Program-made: the position numbers and the translations under genes
Part shown: piece after piece, positions 7,783 to 15,679 of the stretch
Numbering within the stretch: the stretch's first letter is position 1
Layout of the letters: every line of letters starts with the position of its first letter
Source of the DNA: Oscillospiraceae bacterium
Lineage (GTDB): Bacteria; Bacillota; Clostridia; Oscillospirales; Ruminococcaceae
NCBI GenBank assembly: GCA_017408395.1
Contig: JAFQUQ010000056.1
Coordinates: forward strand, 1-55,820
Direction: 5' to 3'
DNA length: 55,820 bases
Notes under the pieces: model-generated
Told to the model about the DNA's origin: nothing
Database searches by the model: none
Seen by the model: only the letters and a program-made list of their open reading frames with translations

Positions 7783-8480
7783 TAAGAGTAACTGTCTGGA
7801 ACGAATATTTTCACGAACGTGAATATGACGGTATAAGAGCTGTTTATCCCGATGGAATTCACGGATGTATTGCAAATTTTCTTGGCAAGGAAGAAAACTT
7901 TACAGTGAAATGTGCAACTCTCGATATGGACAACCAGGGTATTTCAGAAGAACTGCTCAGGGAAACCGACGTACTTATATGGTGGGGACACGCAAAACAC
8001 GATGAGGTTTCTGACGAGAACGTTAAGCTTATTCACGAACACGTTCTTTCGGGAATGGGACTTATCGCCCTTCATTCCGCACATTTCAGCAAGATAATGA
8101 AATCGCTGATGGGCACTTCAATGACTCTCCACTGGCGCCACGATGACACGGAAAAGCTGTGGTGCACCTCACCTTTGCACCCTATTGCGGCAGGCGTCCC
8201 GCTTTGCATCGACATCCCCAAGGAAGAAATGTACGGCGAATATTTTGATATTCCCAAGCCCGATGACGTTATTTTTACAGGCTGGTTCGGAGGCGGAGAA
8301 GTCTTCCGCAGCGGATGCACCTTTACAAGAGGTTACGGCAGGATATTTTATTTTCAGCCCGGACACGAGGAATACCCTGTTTATTATATGGAGGACATAC
8401 AGAAAATTATTGTAAATGCTGTAAACTGGTGTTTCAATCCCGTCCGTTATCCTGCTCCACCCCAGTGCTTTGCAGATTAA
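7779..8480 (+). CDS. ThuA-like domain protein
   Basis: 233 residues of the ThuA (trehalose utilisation) class I glutamine-amidotransferase-like fold. Signatures: an N-terminal TVWNEYFHE strand, VLIWWGHAKHDEV, GLIALHSAH at the nucleophile-elbow region (Ser, not Cys, so not an amidotransferase), HPIAAGVP and RIFYFQPGHEEYP near the end. ThuA-type proteins are linked to 3-keto-sugar metabolism. It overlaps the upstream isomerase gene by four bases. No terminator is obvious after it. Confidence 0.82.
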   Translation: MIRVTVWNEYFHEREYDGIRAVYPDGIHGCIANFLGKEENFTVKCATLDMDNQGISEELLRETDVLIWWGHAKHDEVSDENVKLIHEHVLSGMGLIALHSAHFSKIMKSLMGTSMTLHWRHDDTEKLWCTSPLHPIAAGVPLCIDIPKEEMYGEYFDIPKPDDVIFTGWFGGGEVFRSGCTFTRGYGRIFYFQPGHEEYPVYYMEDIQKIIVNAVNWCFNPVRYPAPPQCFAD

Positions 8481-8514
8481 AATAAAAAAATTTACAGAAA
8501 TCACAAAAAAGTGC

Positions 8515-8544
8515 TTGACAAGTTGTATAAAAGTATGTTATGAT
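8515..8544 (+). promoter_or_regulatory. Promoter of the rpmG-secE-nusG-rplKA operon
   Basis: Perfect TTGACA with TATGAT 18 bp (or TTATGA 17 bp) downstream and a TG just before. It drives a leader of nearly 190 nt. Confidence 0.8.
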
Positions 8545-8550
8545 TAGATT

Positions 8551-8712
8551 ACCTCTTGCAGAGGTCTATTTTTTGTGCCTTAAAATATTTTTAAGCACAT
8601 TATTCGACCTCTCGACAAAAAACTTAACGTGCAATCGTTAAGCTGAAAATTGCCATAGAGGGAGGCACAGGGACTTCAGTTCCTGCGAAATCGAAACGCT
8701 CTTTAAAAGAGC
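8551..8712 (+). promoter_or_regulatory. Structured 5' leader of the rpmG operon
   Basis: Two alternative folds are visible: ACCTC/GAGGT (8551-8565) competes with GAGGTC/GACCTC (8561-8566 with 8606-8611), the latter enclosing GTGCcTTAAAA/TTTTAAGCAC (8575-8598). Three further hairpins follow: TTAACG/CGTTAA (8624-8641), CAGGGAC/GTTCCTG (8668-8685) and GCTCTTT/AAAGAGC (8698-8712). The last ends about 10 bases before the AGGAGGT of rpmG. This looks like a translation- or transcription-control leader. I cannot assign it to a known family. Confidence 0.5.
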
Positions 8713-8732
8713 ATTTAATAGGAGGTGCCGAT

Positions 8733-8882
8733 ATGAGAGTAAAGGTAACATTAGCCTGCACAGAGTGCAAACAGCGTAACTACAATACTAAGAAGAACAA
8801 AAAGAATGATCCGGACAGACTGGAAATGAACAAGTACTGTAAGTTCTGCAAGAAGCACACTCTTCACAAGGAAACCAAGTAA
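8733..8882 (+). CDS. rpmG: 50S ribosomal protein L33
   Basis: 49 residues beginning [17 protein letters not shown], with two CxxC pairs (C9/C12 and C36/C39) forming the zinc-binding form of L33. It ends in KHTLHKETK as in the family. TAGGAGGTGCCGAT gives a strong ribosome-binding site. First gene of the rpmG-secE-nusG-rplK-rplA cluster, the standard Firmicutes order. Confidence 0.96.
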   Translation: MRVKVTLACTECKQRNYNTKKNKKNDPDRLEMNKYCKFCKKHTLHKETK

Positions 8883-8897
8883 GGTGAGGTGTGAATA

Positions 8898-9197
8898 ATG
8901 GCTGATAACGCAAAGAAGACATCCAAGAAGTCAATCGTTGCTCAGGCAGAAGCCAAGGCCGACAAGATCCTTAAGGATAAGGAAAAATCCAAGTCCAAGG
9001 GCGGCAAGAAGCAGAACGGTCTGATCAAGTACTTCAAGGATCTCAGAAGTGAATTCAAAAAGGTAGTATGGCCAAGCAAGAAAAAGGTCATCAACAATAC
9101 GTTTGTTGTTCTCACAGGTATGTGTGCAAGCGCTATTGTAATCTGGGGTATCGACAGTGCCCTCACTGCTCTTGTCAAGCTGGGTCTTGGCAACTGA
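8898..9197 (+). CDS. secE: Preprotein translocase subunit SecE
   Basis: Essential clamp subunit of the SecYEG channel. 99 residues: a long Lys/Ala-rich cytoplasmic extension, the conserved amphipathic SecE motif LIKYFKDLRSEFKKVVWPSK (about residues 42-61), and a single C-terminal membrane helix. Starts 15 bases after rpmG. A small CCGCAG/CTGCGG hairpin lies in the 63-bp gap before nusG. Confidence 0.95.
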   Translation: MADNAKKTSKKSIVAQAEAKADKILKDKEKSKSKGGKKQNGLIKYFKDLRSEFKKVVWPSKKKVINNTFVVLTGMCASAIVIWGIDSALTALVKLGLGN

Positions 9198-9260
9198 TAA
9201 AAGTGAGTACCGACCCGCAGTTCTTTTCTGCGGCTCAATAACGAAAGGAAGATAGATAGA

Positions 9261-9797
9261 ATGTCAGAAAATGCTAAATGGTATGTCATTCACACCTATT
9301 CCGGTTATGAGAATAAGGTGGCACAAACTATTCTTAAGGTAGTCGATAACCGAAACCTTCATAACCTTATTACAGATGTAAAGATTCCTACTGAACTTGT
9401 TAAGGAAATTACAGAATCCAATAAGGAGCGTGAAGTTGAAAGAAAGATTTTCCCGGGATACGTTCTGGTGAAAATGGTTCTTACCGATGATTCCTGGTAC
9501 GTTGTAAGAAATACAAGAGGTGTTACGGGATTTGTTGGTCCCGCTTCCAAGCCTGTTCCTCTTTCCGATAAAGAGGTTGCCGCACTGGGCGTTGATACAG
9601 TCAGCAAGACTGTTGAAATCAACATCAAGGAAGGCGATAAGGTCAAGATTTCTTCAGGTCCTATGGAAGGCTTTGTCGGTGAAGTCAAGGGCATTAATAC
9701 AGAGGATATGACGGTTGACGTTTCTGTATCAATGTTCGGCAGAGAGACTCTTGCAACTATTGAAATCACAATGGTTACAAAGTCCGATGAATATTAA
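9261..9797 (+). CDS. nusG: Transcription elongation/antitermination factor NusG
   Basis: 178 residues. N-terminal NGN domain (WYVIHTYSGYENKVAQ, FPGYVLVKM, WYVVRNTRGVTGFVG) binds RNA polymerase; C-terminal KOW domain (GDKVKISSGPMEGFVGEV) contacts ribosomal S10 or Rho. Standard length and position between secE and rplK. GAAAGGAAG precedes the start. Confidence 0.96.
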   Translation: MSENAKWYVIHTYSGYENKVAQTILKVVDNRNLHNLITDVKIPTELVKEITESNKEREVERKIFPGYVLVKMVLTDDSWYVVRNTRGVTGFVGPASKPVPLSDKEVAALGVDTVSKTVEINIKEGDKVKISSGPMEGFVGEVKGINTEDMTVDVSVSMFGRETLATIEITMVTKSDEY

Positions 9798-9857
9798 TCA
9801 AAAATAAACTGAAATGAATCCATAAGGATTCTTGCATATTACGGAGGTGCAACTAAC

Positions 9858-10283
9858 ATGGCACAGAAAGTCGTTGGCTTAATTAAGCTTCAGATTGCAG
9901 CAGGTAAGGCTACTCCTGCTCCACCGGTTGGTCCTGCTCTTGGTCAGCACGGTGTTAACATTATGGCATTTACAAAGGAATTCAACGAAAGAACTAAGAA
10001 CGACATCGGTCTTATTATCCCTGTTGTTATTACAGTTTACGCTGACCGTTCCTTTACATTCGTAACAAAGACTCCGCCGGCAGCTGTTCTCATCAAGAAG
10101 GCAATCGGTATCGAAAGCGGTTCAGGTGTTCCTAACAAGACTAAGGTTGGTAAGATCACTAAGGATCAGATCCGTAAGATCGCTGAAACTAAGATGCCTG
10201 ACCTCAATGCTGCTAACATTGATACAGCTATGAGCATGATTGCTGGTACAGCTCGTTCTATGGGCGTAGAAGTAGTTGACTAA
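9858..10283 (+). CDS. rplK: 50S ribosomal protein L11
   Basis: 141 residues, full length. N-terminal domain with [20 protein letters not shown], then the rRNA-binding C-terminal domain ending [13 protein letters not shown]11 binds the GTPase-associated region of 23S rRNA. CGGAGGTG precedes the start. Confidence 0.97.
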   Translation: MAQKVVGLIKLQIAAGKATPAPPVGPALGQHGVNIMAFTKEFNERTKNDIGLIIPVVITVYADRSFTFVTKTPPAAVLIKKAIGIESGSGVPNKTKVGKITKDQIRKIAETKMPDLNAANIDTAMSMIAGTARSMGVEVVD

Positions 10284-10299
10284 TTAAAATTTACATTTC

Positions 10300-10400
10300 T
10301 TCGCCTCGGCGGACATCAGTATCCGTCAGCCTATGGTGGGAGGAATTTTCCGCTATCAGTCCCATTGAGGGCAATCCCTGCCAGCAGGGATATTACCACT
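10300..10400 (+). promoter_or_regulatory. Structured rplK-rplA intergenic RNA, possible L1 autoregulatory site
   Basis: The 135-nt gap contains a GGACATCAGTATCC hairpin, TGGGA/TCCCA pairing (10337-10341 with 10360-10364) and a perfect ATCCCTG/CAGGGAT stem (10374-10391) that ends just before the AAAGGAGG of rplA. L1 is a known translational autoregulator, so this position is suggestive. I did not find a definite L1-binding consensus. Confidence 0.4.
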
Positions 10401-10418
10401 TAAAGGAGGATAATTATA

Positions 10419-11114
10419 ATGAAACACGGTAAAAAGTATAATGAAAGTGTTAAAGCAATAGATAAGTCCAAGCTTTACGAAACTGTTGAAGCTCTTGATT
10501 TAGCTTGCAAGAATGCAAAGGCTAAGTTTGATGAAACAATCGAAGTTCACATTCGTCTGGGTGTTGACTCCCGTCACGCTGACCAGCAGGTTAGAGGTGC
10601 AGTAGTTCTCCCTAACGGTACAGGTAAGGATATTAAGGTTTGCGTATTCTGTAAGCCTGAAAAGGAAGAAGCTGCTAAGGCTGCAGGCGCTGACTACGTT
10701 GGTGCTGAAGACCTCGTTGACAAGATCATGAAGGAAAACTGGATGGATTTCGACGTTGTTATCGCATCCCCTGACATGATGGGTCTCGTTGGTCGTCTTG
10801 GTAAGGTTCTCGGTCCTAGAGGCCTCATGCCTAACCCTAAGGCTGGTACAGTTGCTCCTGACGTAGCTAAGGCTGTAACAGAAGCTAAGGCTGGTAAGAT
10901 TGAATACCGTCTTGACAAGACAAACATCATTCACTGCCCAATCGGCAAGGCTTCCTTCGGTGCTGAAAAGCTCGACGAAAACCTCAACACACTTCTTGAA
11001 GCTGTTGCAAAGGCTAAACCAGCAGCTGCTAAGGGTACTTACTTCAGATCCTGCGTTGTTGCTTCAACAATGGGCGTTGGTATCCCTGTAAACACAACAA
11101 AGTACGGTGTTTGA
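10419..11114 (+). CDS. rplA: 50S ribosomal protein L1
   Basis: 231 residues, normal length. Family motifs include [52 protein letters not shown] and the C-terminal [15 protein letters not shown]1 forms the mobile stalk of the 50S subunit. A strong terminator follows directly, so rplJ-rplL are not part of this operon. Confidence 0.97.
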   Translation: MKHGKKYNESVKAIDKSKLYETVEALDLACKNAKAKFDETIEVHIRLGVDSRHADQQVRGAVVLPNGTGKDIKVCVFCKPEKEEAAKAAGADYVGAEDLVDKIMKENWMDFDVVIASPDMMGLVGRLGKVLGPRGLMPNPKAGTVAPDVAKAVTEAKAGKIEYRLDKTNIIHCPIGKASFGAEKLDENLNTLLEAVAKAKPAAAKGTYFRSCVVASTMGVGIPVNTTKYGV

Positions 11115-11133
11115 TTAAAATAATCACAAAATT

Positions 11134-11165
11134 AAGCGTTATCGGATTTCCGATAACGCTTTTTT
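11134..11165 (+). terminator. Terminator after rplA
   Basis: Perfect 13-bp stem AAGCGTTATCGGA/TCCGATAACGCTT with a TT loop and a T-run. It lies between convergent genes and may serve both. Confidence 0.9.
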
Positions 11166-11180
11166 ATATATTTAATTATA

Positions 11181-12299
11181 TCATTGCTCCGAACCCAGAT
11201 AATAATTCAACAGCAGATCCACAAATCTGCCGTAGGATTTTTCTCCGTCCTCTACCCCATTAAACTTAAGACTTGCATCAATAACCGTATTTGACACCTT
11301 TGCAGCAGTCTTTCCGATCTTGCTTTTCTTCATTTCACGGAATATAACGTGCTGTTCGTTAAGGTCAAAACGCAATTCATCGCTCATTCTCGCAATCATT
11401 TGCGTTATCTGTTCATCGGTAATCGAAGGGTCGTTATAAACCTTGGAATACATATAATCCACCGCTAAAAGATAGCCGCTGTACACAAACGCAGGATTTT
11501 CCGAATTAATACAAGCAAGAAACGCAATAAAATTAGCGTCGTCCTCATAAATCCATCCCTTGAGATGTGCAAATTCGTGGCATATAGTTGATGGCTGCTC
11601 CGCTTCATACATCCACGGATTGTAATTTGCCTCCATACTATACGGAAAATAAATCCCCAATAGATTAAACTGCGTCATCAGCTTTGCAAAATCAATGGCC
11701 TTAGGCTTCGGATAATACCCTCCAAGCGATTTATATTCGCCAGAAATGTTCCGCATAGCCTCTGCCGTTTCTGTTTTTATATCCGCTGTGAGAACAAATC
11801 TTCCGTCCGCACGCTTCGTCGATTTCACAGACTCGTTGCATTTGTCTATCATCTGCATAGTAAGGTCGTAAAGCTGCTGTGCGGTGTATTTATTCTCAGA
11901 AATACCGTGCACACGTGCAAAGCCTGAGCAATGATACAGCGGAAAGAAGTTAAAGGAAAGTGCAGTAAAAACAAAAGCAAGAATCCAGCCGAGTATCTTT
12001 CCATAAACCGCAGAAATACGTTTACGCTTTCCTTTACACTTAATCATAAGAATTATGTAAGAAATAATAGCGCCTATTCCGCCGAAAACCGCTATGCAAA
12101 GCATAATCTCCCCTACCGAAAACGGAAATGCTCCGCTTATCCGCGACCATATCGGCTGAAATGTCAGAAATAAATTGTCCCTGTACCAATCCGAAAAATC
12201 CACCGACAGCCAGGATACTGCATTAATAACAATACATACCGCAAATATCACAGCTATAACTATCCATTGTCGGCTGATTTTCTTTTTATTTTCCAACAT
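11181..12299 (-). CDS. DUF3810 membrane-anchored metallopeptidase-like protein
   Basis: 372 residues with three N-terminal membrane helices (roughly residues 10-32, 62-86 and 96-118), then a large soluble domain. The soluble part contains CHEFAHLKGW, an HExxH-like zinc site with the pattern HEFAH, and a downstream Glu-rich DDANFIAF segment. This architecture is DUF3810. Activity and substrate are unknown; the domain probably faces the outside of the membrane. The promoter at 12321-12350 precedes it. Confidence 0.82.
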   Translation of the reverse strand: MLENKKKISRQWIVIAVIFAVCIVINAVSWLSVDFSDWYRDNLFLTFQPIWSRISGAFPFSVGEIMLCIAVFGGIGAIISYIILMIKCKGKRKRISAVYGKILGWILAFVFTALSFNFFPLYHCSGFARVHGISENKYTAQQLYDLTMQMIDKCNESVKSTKRADGRFVLTADIKTETAEAMRNISGEYKSLGGYYPKPKAIDFAKLMTQFNLLGIYFPYSMEANYNPWMYEAEQPSTICHEFAHLKGWIYEDDANFIAFLACINSENPAFVYSGYLLAVDYMYSKVYNDPSITDEQITQMIARMSDELRFDLNEQHVIFREMKKSKIGKTAAKVSNTVIDASLKFNGVEDGEKSYGRFVDLLLNYYLGSEQ

Positions 12300-12320
12300 A
12301 ATCGCCTGCCTTTCTACATT

Positions 12321-12350
12321 ATTGTAACAGATTTGCAGGCGTTATGTCAA
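12321..12350 (-). promoter_or_regulatory. Promoter of the DUF3810 gene with flanking inverted repeat
   Basis: TTGACA, 18 bp, TACAAT on the minus strand. CGCCTGC (12303-12309) and GCAGGCG (12335-12341) form an inverted repeat around the -10 box that could be an operator. Confidence 0.6.
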
Positions 12351-12352
12351 TA

Positions 12353-12601
12353 TCATTCACACTCAAAGGAAAGAATTGTCTTTTTTGTAAAAAGAAGATA
12401 CAGTGCGGCAGGAACAGCTGCCAGAACAAGCTCCATATCCTCAGCAAATGATACTGCAAAAATAAGTACCGCAAGCAGCAGCACGCCGCACATGCGCTGT
12501 TTCATCATATTACGCTTATGTGCATAATTTACTCTTACAATTCTGTTCTGTCCTTCAAAAACTCTTTCATTTAAAACCTTAGCATTTGATGTACCGTTCA
12601 T
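12353..12601 (-). CDS. Small membrane protein of unknown function behind LexA-like boxes
   Basis: 82 residues from the ATG at 12601, which has AAGGAG nine bases upstream (the frame is open eight codons further). The first 38 residues are soluble and basic; two hydrophobic stretches follow (MCGVLLLAVLIFAVSF and LVLAAVPAALYLLF), then a short charged tail. I recognise no family. Its very strong promoter contains three GAAC-based half-palindromes resembling LexA boxes, so damage-induced expression is possible. SOS-induced small membrane proteins such as the YneA type exist in Firmicutes, but I see no LysM domain here. Confidence 0.7.
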   Translation of the reverse strand: MNGTSNAKVLNERVFEGQNRIVRVNYAHKRNMMKQRMCGVLLLAVLIFAVSFAEDMELVLAAVPAALYLLFTKKTILSFECE

Positions 12602-12621
12602 TTTTCTATCTCCTTTTTGTA

Positions 12622-12683
12622 GCACATATGTTCAACACGTTTGTTCTGTTTTATATTATAGAACAAATGTACCGCTTTGTCAA
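12622..12683 (-). promoter_or_regulatory. Promoter with three LexA-like operator boxes
   Basis: The promoter is TTGACA (12678-12683), 17 bp, TATAAT (12655-12660) on the minus strand. GAACAAATGTAC (12661-12672) fills the spacer. GAACAAACGTGT (12635-12646) and GAACATATGTGC (12622-12633), both read on the minus strand, lie just downstream. Two are one mismatch from GAACN4GTTC and one is two mismatches away. Centres are 13 and 26 bp apart. Confidence 0.55.
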
Positions 12684-12701
12684 GGGCTTTTTTATAAAAA
12701 A

Positions 12702-12733
12702 AATAAGCTGTCCCGATTTAAGGACAACTTATT
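12702..12733 (-). terminator. Terminator of the DUF1294 gene
   Basis: AATAAGTTGTCC pairs with GGACAGCTTATT and is followed by eight Ts on the minus strand. The gene's stop codon lies inside the stem. Confidence 0.85.
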
Positions 12734-13019
12734 TTTTAATCAGAAAGAAACCTGCTGCTGTCAATAAAATAATCTGCACAGCAATTATCAGCGGAATACC
12801 TATCATAAACCTTTTATGCTTGGTTTTATGACGGAATTTCTTCATTGAAGCAAGCATTGCAATTGAGCCGCCTAATGCCGAAACTATAAATAATGTGCTC
12901 TCTCTTATTCTCCACTGATTGTTTTGAGCTTTCTTTTTATCAATAATCGGCAGGACCCATCCGATTATGTTTATCACAATAATGTACGCCACCAGGATTA
13001 CGAAAACATACTTTTCCAA
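12729..13019 (-). CDS. DUF1294 membrane protein
   Basis: 96 residues with three to four hydrophobic helices. The central motif QNNQWRIRESTLFIVSALGG followed by the H-K-rich FRHKTKHKRF and GIPLI is characteristic of DUF1294 (YsdA-like), a family of unknown function. The start codon is TTG, supported by AAGGAG seven bases upstream. The MCP terminator's T-run lies immediately before that site and no separate promoter is evident, so expression may rely on read-through. Confidence 0.85.
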   Translation of the reverse strand: MEKYVFVILVAYIIVINIIGWVLPIIDKKKAQNNQWRIRESTLFIVSALGGSIAMLASMKKFRHKTKHKRFMIGIPLIIAVQIILLTAAGFFLIKK

Positions 13020-13034
13020 AATTTACTCCTTAAA

Positions 13035-13062
13035 AAACGCCGCAAGTAAACTTACGGCGTTT
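13035..13062 (-). terminator. Terminator of the chemoreceptor gene
   Basis: AAACGCCGTAAG pairs with CTTGCGGCGTTT and is followed by a T-run on the minus strand, just past the stop codon at 13070. Confidence 0.85.
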
Positions 13063-13069
13063 GATTTTA

Positions 13070-15367
13070 TTAATACTTATCGTCGCTGTGATGCTGGAAT
13101 TCTTCATCTGTGAAGGATTCGAATTCTATCGGAACAAACTCCTCTGCATCATCTTCCGCTGCAAGCTCGTCTGCAATTGCAACGGGGTCTGTTATAACTT
13201 CATCAACGATTTCGTCTTCAGTTTCTTCTGCGACTGCTTCGGTTTCCTCTGCGTCAGCATTAAGGAAATCAAATACATCGTCGTTTTCTGATATTATTTC
13301 GCTGAACATATCATCGTCAACTTCATCTTCGTTCACATATGCTGTTTCATCAAAATCTATCTCGTATTTGAACTGAGCAATCATTTCACGGAGCATTTCT
13401 GCCTGACCTGACATTTCCTGTGCAGCAGCCGCACTCTGTTCTGCTGTAGAAGATGTATTGTCGATAACGCCTGTTACCTGCTGTACGCTGTCACGGATAG
13501 CTTCAACGATGTCGTTCTGTTCCTTGGAAGCGTCTGCAATATCTTTGACCTTTTCATTGATTTCGGAAGCACTGGCTACAATTTCATTAAGCGATTCTGC
13601 GGTAGTCTTTGCAATAACGGTACCGTGCTTAACTGTTCTGAGGGAGTCTTCAATAAGCTCGCCTGTCTGCTTAGCAGCGTCGGCACTCATATTTGCAAGG
13701 TTTCTTACTTCGTCTGCAACTACTGCAAAGCCACGGCCTGCATCACCTGCTCTTGCAGCTTCAACAGCGGCATTAAGTGCGAGAATATTGGTCTGGAACG
13801 CAATATCGTCGATAACCTTGATAATTTCGGAAATCTGAGAGGAAGACTTTGTAATATCGGACATAGATGCAAGCATCTTGTTCATTTCCTTATTACAGGA
13901 ATCAATCTGTTCTTCGATACGGTCTACAAGCTTACCTGTGCCTTCAGCTGCGTCAGCATTTACGGCAACATTCTTAACAATATCATCAATCTGCATTGAA
14001 ACTCTGTTGATAGCCTCGGACTGCTGAACTGCACCTACGCTTAAGTGCTGAGCGCCTGATGCAACCTGACTTGCACCGTCACTAACCTGTACAGCTGCGG
14101 AATTGATCTTTTCAAATGTCTTACGGAGCTGTGCAAGGATGTTGTTGAAGCTGTCCTTGATCTTAACGAAGTCACCCATATAGTTTGCGTCAACTGCAAA
14201 TGCAAAGTCACCGTCCGAGATCTTTTCAAGGGATCTTGAAATATCTTCAATATACATACGGAGTGAATCAACGGTTGTATTAAGTGAAGCGGAAAGAATT
14301 CCGATTTCATTTTTCTGACGGATAACGTCAACAGGAGATTCAAGGTCACCGTCTGAGAGAAGCTTAAGTCTGCTTGTAACCTTTGAAATAGGATTAACGA
14401 TACCGTTCATAATTATGAAGGTACAGATTACGCTGGCAACAAGCATAATAACGGAAATAACAAGAATAACAATTGAGCTTGTTACAACTGAACCTGTAAA
14501 CTCAGATTCGGGAGCTACGAGAATAACCGCCCATTCGCTGTTTGCGATAGGAGCATATGCAATCTGACTTGCAATACCGTTTACATTACCTGTTGTTGTG
14601 CCTGTTTCCTGTGCAATAGCAAGTTCGTGAACTTCTGCAATTTTCTTATAGCTTCTGTCTGTTTCAGCAAGGATGCTCGGATTATATTCTGTAACTACTT
14701 CTTCAAGTGTACCTGCAATAACTCTGCCCTCGCTGTTGATAAGATAAGTTCTGCCTGTTTCGCCGAACTGTACGGAATTACAGATCTGGCTAAGTACATC
14801 AACGTCAAAGTACATTACAAGTGTATAGCTTGTAACACCCAGCATACCGGGAACTACAACTACGAATTCTGCATTTGTACCGTCCTCGGTAACGTGAGGG
14901 TCACAAACTTCAACCTTTTTGGTTGTTCTTGCCTTTACGTAAATATCAAGCTGCTTGATAGCGTCGCAGTCTTCCTTCTTGATATTTTCGGAGCTTGTGT
15001 AGTATGAACCTGCCTTAAAGAGAACGAACTCCTTTGCACCCAGTCCCGTATCTCTGATCTGCTGCTTCAGATATGCGCCCGTACTCTGGTCAACGCCTAT
15101 CTGATTACTGCTCAGTGTACGCAGAAGTACAGTTTCACTCTGAGCCTTCAGCATATCGATCTTTGAGCTAACGTCTGAAGCAACTTCTTTATTCAGCGGG
15201 TCAACCATAAGGTTTACAGTGTCCGTTATTCCCGACGACATCGACGACATACTTACTATACTTAATACAGCGATAATTACAAGAAGCATTGCACATACAA
15301 ATGCAATAAGCTTCATTTTCAAGCTCTTGAATTCAAACTTGAATTCTCCCAAATTAAGCTTCTTCAT
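13070..15367 (-). CDS. Methyl-accepting chemotaxis protein with dCache-like sensor and acidic tail
   Basis: 765 residues. One membrane helix near residues 20-40, an extracellular dCache-like domain to about 280, a second helix ([20 protein letters not shown]), a HAMP domain, and the long signalling coiled coil. Its hairpin tip, with [20 protein letters not shown], fits the CheA/CheW contact region. The last 95 residues form an unusual tail with about 40 Asp/Glu and no predicted fold. AGGAGG eight bases before the ATG at 15367 fixes the start; a TTG two codons earlier is too close. No other chemotaxis or flagellar gene is in the window. Confidence 0.92.
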   Translation of the reverse strand: MKKLNLGEFKFEFKSLKMKLIAFVCAMLLVIIAVLSIVSMSSMSSGITDTVNLMVDPLNKEVASDVSSKIDMLKAQSETVLLRTLSSNQIGVDQSTGAYLKQQIRDTGLGAKEFVLFKAGSYYTSSENIKKEDCDAIKQLDIYVKARTTKKVEVCDPHVTEDGTNAEFVVVVPGMLGVTSYTLVMYFDVDVLSQICNSVQFGETGRTYLINSEGRVIAGTLEEVVTEYNPSILAETDRSYKKIAEVHELAIAQETGTTTGNVNGIASQIAYAPIANSEWAVILVAPESEFTGSVVTSSIVILVISVIMLVASVICTFIIMNGIVNPISKVTSRLKLLSDGDLESPVDVIRQKNEIGILSASLNTTVDSLRMYIEDISRSLEKISDGDFAFAVDANYMGDFVKIKDSFNNILAQLRKTFEKINSAAVQVSDGASQVASGAQHLSVGAVQQSEAINRVSMQIDDIVKNVAVNADAAEGTGKLVDRIEEQIDSCNKEMNKMLASMSDITKSSSQISEIIKVIDDIAFQTNILALNAAVEAARAGDAGRGFAVVADEVRNLANMSADAAKQTGELIEDSLRTVKHGTVIAKTTAESLNEIVASASEINEKVKDIADASKEQNDIVEAIRDSVQQVTGVIDNTSSTAEQSAAAAQEMSGQAEMLREMIAQFKYEIDFDETAYVNEDEVDDDMFSEIISENDDVFDFLNADAEETEAVAEETEDEIVDEVITDPVAIADELAAEDDAEEFVPIEFESFTDEEFQHHSDDKY

Positions 15368-15431
15368 ATCCAATTCCTCCTAAATATTGAAAAAATATTC
15401 TTCCAAATATCCTTTCATATACTTATTGTTA

Positions 15432-15460
15432 ATTGTACCATTGTTTAAGATTAAAATCAA
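15432..15460 (-). promoter_or_regulatory. Promoter of the chemoreceptor gene
   Basis: TTGATT, 17 bp, TACAAT with TGG just before the -10 on the minus strand. Lies in the AT-rich 312-bp region 15368-15679 that also holds the divergent citrate synthase promoter; nothing else is visible there. Confidence 0.6.
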
Positions 15461-15602
15461 GGCTAATTTGTTAATTTTGTGAATAGAATTGTAGTTTTAA
15501 TCATTTTTTCATATAATATGTATAAAAATTAGTTTAGTATACATAAAATTAATCCTTCAAACTCAGTTTTATGAAAAACAAGTGAACTTTTAAAAATATC
15601 CC

Positions 15603-15631
15603 TTGCTAAAATAATGAATTTATGTTATAAT
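15603..15631 (+). promoter_or_regulatory. Promoter of the citrate synthase gene
   Basis: TTGCTA, 17 bp, TATAAT about 48 bp upstream of the start codon. Confidence 0.7.
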
Positions 15632-15679
15632 TAATTTGTACTTTTTTTAAATAACAATAATCGGAAAGGACGGATTTAA

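Noticed and set aside
8481..8732. tRNA gene in the secE leader, as in some Firmicutes
   Set aside because: No cloverleaf, T-loop GTTCRANNC or CCA end can be found.
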